NCBI GenBank assembly: GCA_015662385.1
Contig: DQUH01000038.1
Span: 1 to 5,504 of the forward strand
Length of the DNA stretch: 5,504 nt
Direction: 5' to 3'
DNA from: Methanobacteriota archaeon
Lineage (GTDB): Archaea; Iainarchaeota; Iainarchaeia; JAADDC01
Positions within the stretch are counted from its first letter, which is position 1, and each line of letters opens with the position of its first letter. This document shows positions 5,183-5,504 of this stretch, one piece after another. The position numbers were made by a program, and so were the translations under genes. Under the pieces are notes generated by a model. It searched no databases and was not told the origin of the DNA. It saw only the letters and a program-made list of their open reading frames with translations.

Positions 5183-5504
5183 GTGGGCTACCGCAAAGGT
5201 GCGGAGGCGGAAAGGGAGCTCATGCGCATGCTGTGGGAGCGGGGGGTGGCAGTGGTAAGGTCTGCAGGTTCCGGTAGCTCTTACGCCCCCGACGTGGTTG
5301 CCGTTGCAAACGGACGTACGGTGGCGTTTGAGTGCAAGGCGTGGAGCAGGGAAATCCTTACTGTTCGCAGGGAGCAGTACGAGAAGATGGTGGAGTGGTC
5401 TGTCCGGGCGGGCGCCCCAGTGTATCTCGCCTGGAGGTATCCCCGCGCCGGCTGGTTCTTCGTCCCCCTTGAGTACATGGAGGAGAGGGAAAGGTACTAC
5501 AGCA
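5183..5504 (+). CDS. hjc: Holliday junction resolvase Hjc (3' end outside window)
   Basis: Hjc is the archaeal homodimeric endonuclease that cuts four-way junctions made in recombination and fork repair. The frame gives 107 residues, against about 120-130 for the family, so only the C-terminus is missing. It opens with 'GYRKGAEAERELM', the classic Hjc start with catalytic Glu10, then 'VVRSAGSGSSYAPDVVAV' (Asp37) and 'VAFECKAW' (Glu50, Lys52), the nuclease motif of the PD-(D/E)XK fold; 'AGWFFVPL' matches the late strand of the fold. I chose GTG at 5183 because homologues begin M-Y-R-K-G and AAGGTG lies 10 nt upstream. An in-frame ATG at 5129 would add 18 residues, but it overlaps the TATA box and its extension looks unlike the family. 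The gene diverges from the Toprim-dnaG operon across 168 bp. Confidence 0.93.
   Translation, partial: MGYRKGAEAERELMRMLWERGVAVVRSAGSGSSYAPDVVAVANGRTVAFECKAWSREILTVRREQYEKMVEWSVRAGAPVYLAWRYPRAGWFFVPLEYMEERERYYS

Noticed and set aside
5281..5478. A 65-codon minus-strand frame over hjc
   Set aside because: It is antisense to the nuclease motif region of Hjc and has no recognisable domain.

Overview
The window is a compact, GC-rich piece of an archaeal chromosome. The domain is clear from several features: an archaeal-type DnaG with its small Toprim partner, an Hjc-type Holliday junction resolvase, TATA-box promoters, and a probably leaderless phosphoenolpyruvate synthase mRNA. The mix of genes would suit a thermophilic euryarchaeote-like or related lineage, but nothing here fixes the genus. 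Six genes are complete or nearly so, two of them cut by the window ends, and there is no gene-free stretch longer than about 170 bases. I see no mobile element, CRISPR array, tRNA or rRNA.

Layout: (1) 1-439, minus strand: a protein of unknown function with a winged-helix-like N-terminus, cut at its C-terminus. (2) 440-491: a short divergent intergenic region with a perfect 6-bp inverted repeat. (3) 492-788, plus: a small membrane protein of the BofA family. (4) 789-843: the ppsA promoter, with a TATA box flanked by two copies of a 9-bp direct repeat. (5) 844-3144, plus: phosphoenolpyruvate synthase, followed 15 nt later by a DUF134 (UPF0251) helix-turn-helix protein to 3450. (6) 3451-5014, minus: archaeal dnaG and, upstream of it, a small Toprim-domain protein whose 3' end overlaps dnaG by 59 nt. 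(7) 5015-5182: a divergent promoter region with a near-symmetric TATA element and a 12-bp palindrome. (8) 5183-5504, plus: Hjc, cut by the window end and with a GTG start.

Functionally the window has two halves. The left half holds ppsA, which supplies PEP for gluconeogenesis, with a putative DNA-binding protein directly behind it. The right half is a nucleic-acid-processing locus in which a Toprim protein and DnaG (primase-like, exosome subunit) diverge from the recombination nuclease Hjc. DUF134 and dnaG converge with no intergenic base at all: their stop codons form the palindrome TGATCA. I did not find a clearly new multi-gene system. The points most worth a second look are the regulatory repeats, the gene overlap, the shared divergent promoter, and the BofA-like protein in an organism that should not sporulate.
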